Assembly: GCF_964019385.1 (NCBI RefSeq)
Contig: NC_088653.1
Location: 18,060,389-18,124,388, forward strand
Length of the DNA stretch: 64,000 nucleotides
From: Sycon ciliatum
Taxonomy: Eukaryota > Porifera > Calcarea > Leucosolenida > Sycettidae
Reading direction: 5' to 3'
Positions 1 to 38,289 of the stretch are shown piece by piece. Every line of letters begins with the position of its first letter. Position 1 is the first letter of the stretch. The notes under the pieces were generated by a model. It was given only the letters and a program-made list of their open reading frames with translations. It did no database searches and had not been told where the DNA came from. Position numbers and translations under genes: made by a program.

Positions 1-603
1 ATGACATTCCCCAAACTGTCTCTTGACTGGCGTGCGTGTGCGATGCGAGCGTGCGTGATTCGTGAGTCTCCGGTCTTGTCTTTTCAGTCTTCTCGTTCGC
101 CTTTAGGATTAGTTGTCCCTGTTTTCCCTGTCATGTCACAGTAATACGAAAAAATACTGTAAACAAGTGAGTACTTGTCCTTTGTGGCCTGCGTCCAGGA
201 CCGGCCGTGATTCCGCTATGATTCCGCTACACAGCAATGTTGGAAAACACTGTTCAAGGTACAACCAGTCTCTGATGCAGACCTTCGGCTGGCACCAGAC
301 ATATCAGGGCGATCACCTGCTACAGTATGATCTCACAACATCTCCATTTGCATCAGACTTTAACACCATGTCAATGTTGGTCCTTTGGAAACGATTGAAA
401 ACAATTGTTCCCTGTGTTCCGCCCAGAATGTCACACTCGCTTCGCATACTTTCTCTCTTCTCCTTTACTATGTTCCTAGTACATACACGAATAGACCCCA
501 GATAGGTGTTAGCATTTGAGCAACCCTGAAATAGAGATTATCATTGAAACGAGTAACGGGATCGAAGCACTGAAAGGGGAAAACAAGCGATCGGATCACT
601 CAC
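1..603. other. Intron of the PTPN3/4-like gene, nothing recognised
   Basis: Downstream of the last visible PDZ exon. Neither strand shows a phosphatase-domain exon or a repeat copy I can name. Confidence 0.5.
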
Positions 604-25630
<25,027 letters not shown>

Positions 25631-28600
25631 TGTCGAGCGACGGCAATAACGGGCACTAAGTGCGCCACTAGTAGCGGTCGTTCAGCACGGCTTCACCCAC
25701 CGACTCTCTGTTTCCTGTCGTTGTGAACACTTGGGAGATCCTGCTGAAGCCCAGCTCAGTCGGTATCGTGGCTAGGTGCGCTGCGAGGTCAACTCAGGGC
25801 CTGCTGGTGAAAGAGCACATAATTTTCAAATCACAATAGTCACCAAAACTCACTGTTCCAGACGACGCGCCGCAAAACCTATCACGAGGCCCCGCTGCAA
25901 TTATTTCGGGCAAGGAATCTGTCGTGCGAATCAAATAATTATTTAGATTTGTGTAAACAAAACTCATGCCAGCACTGACGCGGCATGGCAGCAGCCGCTA
26001 GTGCGTGACGTTAGTAAAAGCACCGAACAAGAAAGGAGTTACGTATCCATCCCTACATCCCTACATGCAGCTGCGGCAGAACATAAAAAGAACGTAGGTG
26101 GCGGCTCAGCGCGCCCATCACTACACAGCGCGTCCTCCACCACGCTATAGCACCCGTTATCGATACGCTTTGCTTTGGACCAGGCCAGGAGGACGGCGTC
26201 ACCAGCGCACTTATTTCTCTGAGCTCCAAACAAAAGGGAATGTCGTTGCCACGCGAGGAACAATACATGGGCATACAGTTCAAATAATTCAATGGCTAAT
26301 CTAGGCCAAGCTACTAGTACTCCCAAGCTTCTGAAGAAGCCGCGCGTCTCGCTTTGGCATTCAAACATTTCCTCAGCAAGAGCACATCAATGAGCGGCGG
26401 GTAGGTATACCCTTGCACAAAGACCATGAGCAGCAATCGGGAATTTTTTATATCGCTACTGGCCTACAACAAACTCTTACAACAAACAAAAGCTAACGAA
26501 CACCACAAACAACAACGCACCTTGTCCGTCTAAGCGACCACTCAACACGACCGTCTCATCACTATTACTACTGCAGCACGCTATAACTGAAAAGCTTTCT
26601 GAGGAAGGTCTCCAGCGACCAAGCAAACAGTACGAATTCTCTCACACAAACACAAAATCAAATGCCGAGGGAAACACACGAAAAGTCAACGAGGTCATCT
26701 ACAGCCAGTACAGTACAGTCTACAGACAGTCTCCAGTACTGTGGAGTGTGGTCTCAGTGCATTACAGTCGTAACATGGTAACACGGACCGTGCAAAGAGA
26801 TGTATGCACGCACACAAAGCTGTGCTGCATGAAAATGGTCGCCGTCTTCTTGACAGTGTTCAGTGTTCAGCCAGGTGCAACCGCTGCATGCACTGCCAAT
26901 GCATGATGTTTACATGGTAGATCTACAAATTAGTACAATATGAGTCATGATGTAGTATGCGCAGAAAATATCCCCCGCGCACGCGGGCTGCAGTGTGCAC
27001 GTGTGGGACATCGACGTAGAGCCTACACACTACACTACAGTTAGGGACTTCAATTGAAAAATCAAATTCGCGAGTTTTGTATAAAACGCTAGTTTTTCTA
27101 AACCGGGAAGAATCGAGAAACAACCTGTGAAAATTTGAACCCAAAATTCCAAGGCAATCTAGAGTTATAGTCGATTGAAGATCGGAAAACGGGGGAGAAA
27201 GTAGTCACAGAAGTAAATGCAAGTATGTATGGGAGCCGTGTGGTTTCCGTCCAGCACTGCACTATCTGGTGCATACATGGCGATACAGGATATGTGTCCA
27301 TGCATGCAGTGTGCACGCATGCCGTGCGCGCCGACTTGCACAAGTCACACGTTTTCACCGTCACTGCTTCTACCAGTACAGTGTGCGCGCAGTTCACTCG
27401 ATTTTTTCGTCTACCACCAGGAAATCGCCGTGGGCTGGTTTCTGTGATCATTTTCCTTCTACGGCGATAAAGCGCGAGCCTCAATGTTGTAGAATCCTCT
27501 TGGTTTAGGCTAATTCGAGGCCGCTGAACACGAAAATCGGGTGTTCCTCGCGAAGCCGAGTACGGATCTGATCGAAATTAGTACTTCGAAGTGCACCCGC
27601 GCCAATTCGCAGAGGCATTATTTTTGGAAGCATGGCATGTGTGGCACCATTGGAAAGGTAATGACCTCAGCTACCTAAAAATAGCATCGACAAGGCCGAA
27701 AAGGCCGCGGGAGAAGATACTCGGGCCGCGAACTGCATCTCGAACTGCAGCCACGAGGCGCCCATTCACTTTGTACAGGCGAGCTGTGACTGCACTTTTC
27801 GCTTTTCAGTGACCGGAACTGAACTCCCTACTACAGTCTACCATGGTCTACAGTTCTGGCCAGAGAAATCCGCCCCCGGCAGCGCTCAACGCAGAGTAGC
27901 GCACTAGCGTATGTATGGTGCTGGTGCCGGGTAGCCCACTGAGAGTATTCACTGGATCGGATTTCTCCATCAGGGACCAGGACTCTTGAGTCGGATTTCT
28001 CCATCCAGGACTCTTGAGTCTTGTTTGCCACCGACCGGCAGTAGACCTACAAAGTACAAAGCCAAAGGCAAAGGCTACAGTGTTGCAAAGCCAGGCTAGT
28101 CTAGGCTTGAAAAGAGCCGGGGGATCACCCTCGCCACGACGCGACACTACACCGACCGTACACCATGGTACACGGACGTCGGTCACGGGTACCGGGTGTC
28201 GAGTCTGTCCGCATGGTCCGCCCTCGTCCTCAGACAGTCAGACTCACCAGTACTGCAGTAGATCAGAGCATCGCCGGCGCGCATGATTGTAGCCTCGTCG
28301 TGCACAGACCCAGTCATGTCCTTGTAGTTGTACTCCAGGGAGTCGTACGGATCGTAGCTTTCCTATCCCTGGTCTACCACAGGCACAGTACCACTCCATA
28401 CCATGGTCTAGTACTATGTCTATAGACAGTATAGTCATGTAGATCTACATCATCAGTACAATCATGTACCTAAAAATTAATGATTGTCCTTACGGCTAAT
28501 ACCTCCAATGCTCCATCCACTGGCACTGGCACTGGCTCCAGCTTGTGCACACACACCATACCATCATCCAGTCATACGGGTCACACACTGCACTGATCAC

Positions 28601-29400
28601 TGAGTCTGTGAGTGTGACACAGCCCAGTCGTTAGTGTTGAAAAATGTAATGCCACTAATCAGGCTGCTAATGGTCAACAGAGCGGGTGTAGTGGCCATAC
28701 CGACCGTGGGCGCAAAGCCAAAATAAAAAATAGAACGGGTCGGTGCACATGACATTTTGCCATGCCAAAAACCATGAAAACAGACCTCTACTGGCTCTAG
28801 AAAAACAGAATAAGCACGAATAAAATTAATACACAGAACAACAGAGGCACAAGGGAAGTTTGTGTTACTTGCAACTCTGAGTTTCATGCCAGTGCTAGCT
28901 ATGCAATCATCATGCAACATAAAGATTCTATTACCTATTGCCAGTATTGGCCTCGCCAGTAATCAGTATAACCATGACTATCAAAAAAGTATTCTTTCTA
29001 GACCAAAGAGTGGTATATTTGATAAAATTTAATAACGATAGAAATATTTACGATACTTCTCCAGACGTTTGGCTTGTCCACCAACTCTACATGTATAACC
29101 ATGACTGAATTAGTATTCATGCAAGGAGAAATGTGGAGGTGTGTTAGTTGCAGCTGAGTTAGTGAGTCTGTGGTTTGGGCTATGCTGCTTTGGGTGTTGG
29201 GTTTGTACGATGTATTTTATGTATTTATTTTATTTTATTCCAAGCAATACATCATTACATGGCTCGGGTAGCCAATGACCACTTTGCGTGGCGATTGCAG
29301 GTTTTTTATAGCCAACCACGGTACATGTAATGATGTACATGTATGTACTGTGGTTTGTGCAATGCTTTGCCGCACTGTCATGATTGTGTAGTATGCCATA
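25631..29400. other. Upstream region of the PTPN3/4-like gene and intergenic DNA
   Basis: Should contain the promoter and 5' UTR of the gene starting at 25630, but I see no TATA box or other element I can support. 28979-29071 is one of two nearly identical 90-bp copies (the other is 37577-37667). No spliced gene is recognised. Confidence 0.5.
28979..29071. repeat. 90-bp dispersed repeat, copy 1
   Basis: Starts ATCAAAAAAGTATTCTTTCT and ends ...TACGATACTTCTCCAGA. It differs from 37577-37667 at only a few positions. Confidence 0.85.
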
Positions 29401-29562
29401 GGGTCCGGCGGATTCTGCCGGCAGAAAAATTGGCAGAATTCGGTACTTTTTCTGGTAAGTTTCATGCATGTTTGGTATGTGGATAAAGAAATGGAGCAGA
29501 ATTCGAGGAGTTGCCCGCCATTGTATGGTTCTGCTGCTTTTCGAGCAGAATCCGCCGGTCCC
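29401..29562. mobile_element. 162-bp TA-flanked MITE
   Basis: GGGTCCGGCGGATTCTGC at the left and the complement of GGGACCGGCGGATTCTGC at the right, with TA on both sides (29399-29400, 29563-29564). An internal block with AATTGGCAGAATTCGGTAC and TTTCATGCATG recurs, inverted, at about 31660-31710. Confidence 0.8.
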
Positions 29563-30117
29563 TAGACTGTAGTGTAGTAAGCAGTAAGTAGTGTGTCAGT
29601 GTGGTGCTACATGCAGTTTAAAATAATGATGGTCATGCCGATACATGATTGTAACGGAAAAACTGAAAGGCACATTATAATTTTTAATAAAAAGAAGAGG
29701 TTGTAGAGACTTGGGCGATACTTACTGTCACTTGTCAGAGAAATGTCTCTTGCTCCCTATGAGTCCCTTTGTATGTTGTAGCTGGCGCTTTCCTGCCAAC
29801 TACTTGTGTAGAGACTCTAGAGACGCTGTATGTACATTGTACATAATGATAGTGTCATGATAAGGCGAGTTCAGGACTTCAGGTGTCATGCAGCTTTAGT
29901 TTAGTCCCATGAACTGTTACTCGCCCTCCGACATCCAAGTGGGCCTACAATGACTACCCGTGCTACAATGTAGCTAATCATTATAGGAGTTTGCAATTGT
30001 AGTGAGACACAGGGAGATTTATGTGGGAGTTTAGTTGGCTGGTTTTTTTTGACTTTATGACAATGGTAACGTTACACAATATTACGAAATAGAGGTTGCG
30101 ACTTCGGCGATGATTTG

Positions 30118-30361
30118 TAAGAAACGGCTTGCTCCCCACACTGGAGCTCGCGCTATTCCGCCTACTCAAGCTCAACTGATGAGGGGTGAATTCCCCGAAA
30201 CACTGTGTATTGAGCAGGGAGTGGTGCTTTGTTGCAGGTTTGCCGAGTCGAAGGTTCGATGGACTTCTTGTGTGCTTTGGATGGCAGTCGTGCGTCAGTC
30301 AAGTGTCAAGTAAAGTCCGCGGAATAGCGCGAGCTCCAGTGTGGGGAGCAAACCCTTTGTT
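30118..30361. mobile_element. About 245-bp MITE with 40-bp inverted arms
   Basis: Left arm GCTCCCCACACTGGAGCTCG CGCTATTCCGC, right arm its complement, extended outward by GTAA-AAA-GG. A partial copy of the arm is at 47453-47485. Confidence 0.75.
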
Positions 30362-30614
30362 ACACAATATGTCAATAATAATTATTATTATTACAGGCAC
30401 ATTTGACTGATAAACAACGCACTCACGACTCCGTTTTGGTGTGGTGCCATCATGATTATAATATAACGTTTCATTGGGTGTTAGGCGTCGTAGAGGCCAA
30501 ACGCCCAAAACAGGGGGCACATCTCTTATGGTTTACCTTCTACAATTCACCACCAGAGGTTTGCCAGTGCCAAAAAATTGGCTGAGTACCGTGTACAGTG
30601 TGTTGTGACTGTCT

Positions 30615-30639
30615 TGGTAGCGAGGTGACCTCGCTACCA
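30615..30639. repeat. Short perfect palindrome
   Basis: TGGTAGCGAGGT followed by its complement around one central base. Intergenic; meaning unknown. Confidence 0.8.
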
Positions 30640-31389
30640 TTTCAGTACCAAGTAATAGCTGAACCTTACAAGCGTAATGAACCGTATTCACATGTCGTGG
30701 CATTTGTCAGGTGCCGCATTTCCTTTGCCCTCCTAAGGTCATGTATAGTGTGCCTTAGAGTTAGAGGATCTAGAACATTATTTGGAAAATATCAACAAAG
30801 AATTAATCAACAAGAGCCTCCCGCCACGCTGGCTTCAGAGGCAGCTAATGCTGTTTAGTATTTCTTTTTAGAACTTTATTATACATGTACATGTACATGA
30901 TTGATTGTACATGTATGTATTTGTGCAGGCGTTGTGGCCGGATTCCTCACTGCAACTATCAGAACAACTGGTCGCTTTATCCGAGTGGTCGCCTGGATAG
31001 GATTTATTCTTCCTTGGTGTGGGCATCCAACTTTTATACAAGTCAATAAAGGAATGTAGAGATTCATCAGCAGATAGTGGTGATCAATGAAACCAACGGA
31101 CAACGCATTGTTCTGTACATGTATGGTGATGGATGACATGCATGCCCTGACACTTGACAGCTGGGAATTCAGAGATGATTGAATACAGCTGCTAGGCGAG
31201 CCCCGCCCAACGACACGTTGCACCGCTAGTGTCGCGGTGAGGCCGCGGAGTGCATGCTAAACCAAGCCCTCACCATGGGGCAAGTGCAGGGGTCGAGCAG
31301 AGACACGAGAAGAGAGAATAACAATAAGAACCCGACCAATGATATTGAGTCAGTCACACCACTATGACCAGGACTAATGTTTACATGAT

Positions 31390-31432
31390 TGTACGAAGTA
31401 CATGTACTGTAACAGTACATGTACTTCGTACA
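31390..31432. repeat. 43-bp perfect palindrome with one-base centre
   Basis: Left arm TGTACGAAGTACATGTACTG T (21 bases), centre A at 31411, right arm its exact complement. Confidence 0.95.
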
Positions 31433-31983
31433 TCTACTCTTGCTAGTGGCCCTGCAGGCCTACATGTATGCGGATATGCTTGGGAATTTGGCAGATTCTA
31501 CTCGAACACCGGAACAGTAGTAAAATTGGCAGAAACATACAGACTAGACCTTATCAAGAGTGTATTAGCTCCCTGGGAGTTTATACACTCTTGACCTTAT
31601 GCCTATGCATACATGTATATGACAGGCACTTCCTTGCCAATTTCCTTTATGCATGCCAAGCATGCATGAAACATACCAGAAAATGTACCAAATTCTGCCA
31701 ATTATTATTTGTCAGCAGTCAGTGTCCGCCAAGGGCTACGTGCCAGTAAATGCATGAAGTACAAGTACATGTACATGTACAATCTGACGTGCGACGGTGC
31801 TTGATCTCCTGTGTTCCGTCCTTTGTGAGGCTCGTCAGCGCATCCAGTGCCATCCACTGTATAACTGATCTTGGCTTCCTGTGACAATTCTGTTCTGTTC
31901 TTCCACCACGACCTGCCGCAAGTTAGTTAGTGCCAATACTAGTGCCTTGACCAAAATGGTCAGCGTTGAACCTACTGTGGCTA

Positions 31984-32114
31984 CAGTGCTGGCAACTGAA
32001 ATCCGACCCCCTGAGCGGTGCGCTCACATCGCAAAGAGGTAAAACTACGAAACAGAGACCGCTAGAATGTGAACCCACCGCCCAGGGGGGGTCGGATTTC
32101 AGTTGCCATCACTA
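31984..32114. mobile_element. Tc1/mariner-type MITE (CAGTGCTGGC family), copy 1
   Basis: Inverted termini around CTGAAATCCGACCCC; TA at 31982-31983 and 32115-32116. 131 bp. The full second copy is 55812-55937. Confidence 0.85.
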
Positions 32115-32116
32115 TA

Positions 32117-32630
32117 GTAACTGTTATTACATGTGCAATTGTCTTTATAAACTTGCTTCCACGCACCCTCTTCTTGCCCGACATCAGCAGCATCTTTGTA
32201 TCCTTGTGCAAAAAATCTTCCTAGCCCAAGTCCCGAAACATATTGCCAAGTACAACTGGTTTGTTACCACTAGACCAACACGCAATGCCTTATCACTGCC
32301 CCGAGCTAGTTCCTCTCTGTTTTTGAAATCCCCTTTCTTCTCAGCATACTCCCTTTGGTCTAACCTGCCTACTAGCATTAAGACATGCCAGGATATCAGG
32401 AAATTCACAGTCCAGCTTTCCACACTGTCTCATCCGAAGTGATCCCATGTATTATTAATGTGCCTCCCTTTCTTTTTCTCTCCCTATCTCCTTTCCCTCT
32501 CTGACAGCATCTTTCTTTTTTTTTCCCTTTTTAGCTTGCCGTGGTTGGCTATCACCTGACCTCTCATGTTTATTGGCAGTCTTCGGACGGGCCAGGAGAT
32601 GTTGAATAAATAAATAAATAAATAAATCAA
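32117..32630 (+). mobile_element. LINE 3' end fragment (CR1-like)
   Basis: Encodes HLCILVQKIFLAQVPKHIAK, then TRNALSLPRASSSLFLKSPF and SLWSNLPTSIKTCQDIRKFT before a stop at about 32442. This is the usual LCVLVYKI...R...FS..LWN.LP..I......F end. The 3' UTR ends in (AATA)n near 32610-32628. Confidence 0.75.
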
Positions 32631-32999
32631 GAGTACATAATTATACCGTACTCTTGATTGAACTCATTGTAGGTACTTTACATCATTTCAACGCCTTTCC
32701 CGGACGGACGGTAGGCCTGGCAGCTCCGCTCCACGCGAAACATTTGATCGAACACCGAGCAGTGCCAAGGGACAGCTGGCCGGCCGTTGACAGTCGATGA
32801 CATCTGGTCAACTGCCAGATCCCTGCGGCGCGGCCCGGCGCAAGAGAATCCCACACATTTCACATAAATAATAATTATTATGACTGTAAACTCATGCACA
32901 AGTGACATGTCCATGTCCATGTACTTCAAAGTATGCAAGCTTTGCAACTACTTGTACATTGTATAATGCCATTACAATGCATGGTCATTGTGTGAAGGA

Positions 33000-34830
33000 C
33001 CATTGTGTAATGGCAGATCTTCTACTTAGTTCTAGCTGAGTAGCTGTACTGCAATAATTATGACAAAAAGAGACCTGTCAAGATCCTGCTGGGTGCGGTG
33101 GTGACAGTGGCGTTGTCACGTCTGTTAGTCAATGACAAGCTGAACTGAAGGACTACAAAATGACTTCATTCTCAGAAACAATGCTGCATGTGTGCAGAAC
33201 ACACGCGCTCATGAGATCAGTAGGTCCGGCAAACTAACGTTGTTACTTCGCGAGTGGAATGATGTCTAATTGAGGAGTGTTGGCAGCACAGAACAGGCAC
33301 ATAGATGATAGTGATACCAACCACCGCATCAGATAAGAATACAGTCATACTGGCATCACGCATTAATGCCAGCCACTGTGTCGATCGCCGTGTGAAAATA
33401 GAACCTTCAAACCTTTGAATGCCCGATTGTGTGCTCGACTACAGCAGAATTTGCACTTGTAAGCGAATCCGCTGACTCACGCTATACAGCGTCGCTGACT
33501 CACACCGTGATTATACAATCCGACGACTCATCAACAATAATGACGTACATGTAACAATATGTTCTACCACATCAATCGCATTACTACAATCGCAGCACAT
33601 GAAAGGTGATAATTGACAAATTGTAACCATGGTAACGCGGCTCATGGTCATAATATGCGGGAGCAATATCCCTGCCTGGCCCTTGATACACTGATGTACT
33701 ACTAGTACTACTAGTAGTATCCTGCCGGGGGCATGGCAGAGACCTGTACAATGTATGTGACTCTTGTGAGCTTGACATGCCGAACAGCAGTACTAGTACT
33801 ACTAGTAACTGAGTAGGCATGCTGCAGTGAGCAGTCAAACAGCATTAGTATAGGACAAACAGCAACAGTACAACTTGAACAAGTCATAGCGACCGACCGA
33901 TGGTAGTTATTCGCAATAAGGAGAGTTGCACGTCTTAACTAACCATACGTTCATACCCAGTGAATACTCTAATCTATACAGTAGAGTTCCAGAACAAGTT
34001 ACAGTACAGAGTACAGTTACAGTAGAGTTATAAAATTACTACTATAGTTCTTCTAAAGCGAACATTTGTCTGATCGCAAGCTCTCAGTGTTCTTCCTAGC
34101 CCTCAGGCTCAGGCCGGGGCTTGAACACTTCCATTTCGTGTTCTAACCCACGTGGAACGACTAGAAACATGCACAACGCCTCCCGGCCCTGGTCACAGAA
34201 TCCAACTCACCAAGGAACGACACAGAAGCCGAGAGATGCAGCCTTGCCAAATATAACAACACTTCACTTCCACCGGTAATGAGAGCAAGCGAAAAGAACA
34301 GGCAATCACTACATAGAGTACTACATGTACCAAAAGAAAAAAGAAAGAAAAACACAATTTCAAAAACCGAATAGCTAGTTTGTGCATGTAATTCGCTGCA
34401 CACGCATAGAGGGATATCGATTTTGTGCATGTATTTCGCTGCGGACGCATAAAGGGATATCGGGGTTGGAAACAACAATAGAAAGCAATTCTATCTAGGT
34501 ATACTTCTAAGACAGGCATACTATGGTAGGATCATTGGCCAGAAGTGACAGGATCTCCAACGCAGAAGACAACGGTGACAACGAGAGACATGTAGTAAAC
34601 GAAAGTCCCAAAAAAGTGTCCTTGACACGATCAGAGAACGCCGCCGCCTAAAAAGAAACTAAATACTCTAAAAGGAAATAAGGAAAAGTGAGCACCCACA
34701 CATGCGAATGCATGACTGTGACCTGGCACAGACGTGCTCAGTGCTGTGTGGAGGTGTTTGCAGCCGGGAGTCGTAAAATGCCGGTATATTACGACTCGCT
34801 GGCTCAGCTGCAGGCCGCTGAGCGTAGTGC
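33000..34830. other. Intergenic / downstream of gene 2, nothing coding recognised
   Basis: Contains ACTAGTACTACTAGTAGTA-type simple repeats (33700-33810) and two tandem 46-bp copies of TTTGTGCATGTAATTCGCTG... (34376-34460). No clear AATAAA for gene 2 is seen close to its stop codon. Confidence 0.45.
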
Positions 34831-34937
34831 CTACATCTGCGCAGCCGAGCTGTACGGCGGTGGAGCGTTGACGTTGGTAGGGTACGGTGCTGCGGCTTGC
34901 GGTGGTGCGGCCACACCACCCCACGGTTGAGCTCCAC
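34831..34937 (-). CDS. Gene 2 exon 9 (C-terminus, stop codon)
   Basis: 107 bp, starts in phase 1, acceptor ctgtatgtgcag. Encodes GAQPWGGVAAPPQAAAPYPT then NVNAPPPYSSAAQM and TAG at 34833-34831. PPPY is a WW-domain ligand motif. Confidence 0.9.
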
Positions 34938-36703
34938 CTGCACATACAGAGTTGACATACATGATAAATTTGATGAGTTCAGATGAGATATTTCACACAA
35001 ACGTGGAGGATCTGCACCGCCACCAGCAGCAACACCACGGCCACGACCACCACCACCACCACCACTGCCCACAACAACAGCAGCAGCAGCACCACCACCA
35101 CCCCCACCACCATCACTACCAACTACACTAACAACAGCAATAGCAGCAGAAGCAGCACCACCGCCGCCGCCGCCACCGGCAGATTTCCTTACAGGAAAGG
35201 ATTCGAAGTACTGTGGTTTCCTAGACGCGAATAAGGACACTATTCTGATGCCCCGTCGAGTGTCGTTATACGCAAAGTTGATTGTAAGTTGCTACAGTCC
35301 TATTCAAGGAATGTCGATTTATCACGATGGGAAACAGCCCATTCATAATCACCCAATGTGCTCTTACCTTGCGCTTGTGGAGCGTGTGGATAAGCAGGGT
35401 TTGCCGCTACAGGACAACATAGCAAAGCAAACAACAAAATGTCAGACATGCATTCCAGGCATGGTGACCTGTAGGGGGGGGGGGGGGGGTAGTCTCAGGA
35501 CCATATGAGTGAGACGATGTATTCCAGTTTCGAGTCCAGTTTGGCAGCGGAGGAAAGTCCCAACCGGCCCGCGACCCGCATGTAATTGGGAACTCGGCGC
35601 CCGATTCGAGACTAACACATGCGCACCGAAGTACATTTTCGGTCTTGTCCTCTTTGTGGTGGGTCTGATCTACTCACCTCCCATCACTTTAGGAGCTGCA
35701 TCTGCTCCTTGATCCAAGAGGGCGGTAGTGTTCCTATGATTCATGAGACAGTTGCTTTCACAAACTTTCTCGTGAAAATAATCTGAACCGTCCACCTCAG
35801 ATTTTCAAATGGCCGAGTTTGTCACTACTTCTGAGTCATCAAACTTTCTCGTGACCTGAAAAATGCAACATTCTTATTTTGAGTTCATGAAATGCTGGCC
35901 GTCACCAATCCCCAGCAGTGGTACTGTTTGGAAGCCGACCTAAACAAAGGTTCAGTTTAATGTGTGAACATGACAAGAAAGGGTTCCATTTTGCTGTTGA
36001 ACAGCGCGCTGCGCGGCAGGTTTTCAGTGACTCGAAATGCACTAGGATTTCAAGCTAAGAGTGTCCCTGTGGCAGTTTCAACTTTCCCTTGCTACCTGAT
36101 AAGGTCTCAAGTCTCAACTCCGAACTCCCATGCATTGCGGCCGTAACGTAGCGAATTACTATCGCAGTATTGCGCAATGAAATACTCACTGAGTAGAAAG
36201 GAAAAGGACATATGGATACAAGTTAAGAGTAACTCTCCACCACTGCAGCTGTCTACGATACAGTCTTTCACTATTGGCACAACATCCGAGTTTGAAATAC
36301 CAGTAATTGTAGAACGGGTAACTATTGCGACGTAAAAATGTTTACGAATTTTGCGAGAGGCCCCGAATCGCAAACTTTGAACAACGCAAACTCGCGCCAT
36401 GCAAAGTTCAAAGAAGTATGTATTCAATATGTATGTATTCAATCGCAAACATTAAACAGCGCAAACCAGTCCAAATTTGTAAAACGCAAACATGTATTGT
36501 CGCAAACGTTACCCGTTTTACAGTAATCGCTGGTGCTCAAATCACAGCTATTATGGGAATCATGTCGGAGCAGAAAATCACAAGGAGTAAGAACAATGAC
36601 CCTCACCTGCCACTGGTGCGTTGGGATACACTGTGCAGCATTGCGAAAAGAGACAGGGAATATGTACGCACACACACACATACACACAATTGAAGGCATG
36701 CAT

Positions 36704-36739
<36 letters not shown>

Positions 36740-37262
36740 GCGCGGGCGCGCACACACACACACGCGCGCGGGCGCGCACACACACACACACGGGCGCACA
36801 AAACACACACATACATACACACACACACACGCACAAAAAGCACAGATTTTGAATGCAATTGCAAAAGACAGCCACACTGACCACGAGTAGATGCATCGGC
36901 AATAGGTTGCTTACCCCCCCCCCCCCCCCCCCCATACACAGACACAACCACTCATGCACGTACACCCAAAATGCATGCAGACATGCACAACTAGTCTTGT
37001 TTACACACAGATGTGCAATGTAAACGTGTGGCTAGCCCGCAGTATTACCTGTGGCGGCGGCCGGTGCGTGGGGATAGGCCGGCTTGCTCTCCATGGTGGC
37101 CTGTGGAGCGCCGGGCTGGCCAACGACGGGCTGCGCTGTATAGGCGCCTGGCACTGGCTGCGCGGCTGCACAACATCACACATCACACAATACACACACA
37201 CACACACACACACACATCAAACACACATCAAACACACAAACACATCACACACACACACACAT

Positions 37263-37351
<89 letters not shown>

Positions 37352-37379
37352 ATCAAACACACAAACACACAAACACATC

Positions 37380-37415
<36 letters not shown>

Positions 37416-37420
37416 GCACG

Positions 37421-37467
<47 letters not shown>

Positions 37468-37711
37468 GTGCACACACACCACACAGTCCACATCACGCAA
37501 TACACATCATACAACATAACACAATAATCATATTTCAAATCTGTATTCTCACGATAGCCAGTGGCCAATAAGAGATATCAAAAAAGTATTCTTTCTAGAC
37601 CAAAGAGTGGTATATTTAATAAAATTTAATAACGATAGAAATATTTACGATACTTCTCCAGATGTTTCGTTGTTCTGAACATCGTCAGTGGATAAAGAAT
37701 GCAATAAGAGA

Positions 37712-37776
<65 letters not shown>

Positions 37777-38254
37777 CAAATCTTTATTCTCACGATAGCC
37801 AGTGGCCAATAAGAGATAATAGTGTAAGAAAGGAGAAAGAGTGAGGAAGAATTGGGTGGGCAGGGCCTAGGGGCTAATGACTACTTAAGTGTACGGGCAG
37901 GGGTGGTCGCCACACGAGCATACAGAGTTGCGTACTTAAGTGTACGGGCAGGGGTGGTCGCTACACGAGCATACAGAGTTGTGCAACAGCAGGGATATCT
38001 CGGATTTGAAGGGAGTACGAGAAGGGATTTCGCGAAGCTGGGTGGGCAGGCAATTAAAGTAATGAAGGGCCTTGTACAGGGGAGAATGGAGACAGCGGTC
38101 AGTCCGCGGAGTTGGCAAGTGCCAAGTACGAGAGCGACGTAAATTATACGAAGGTTGCACGTTGCTAGCAGTATGCAGCGAGAGTATATGTGGTGGGGCA
38201 TAATTGTAGCGCAGAGAATGCGCGAAGAGTATATGTTTAACTTTAAAGCGTGAG

Positions 38255-38289
<35 letters not shown>

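Noticed and set aside
26039-26368. 109-codon minus-strand frame upstream of the PTPN3/4-like gene.
   Set aside because: No motif and no splice continuity; open frames of this size are expected by chance in 64 kb.
28597-28920. 107-codon minus-strand frame with hydrophobic segments.
   Set aside because: Considered as a small membrane protein, but the start context and both flanks give no support.
31966-32442. 158-codon plus-strand frame taken as one protein.
   Set aside because: Its first third is a MITE and the rest a LINE 3' end.
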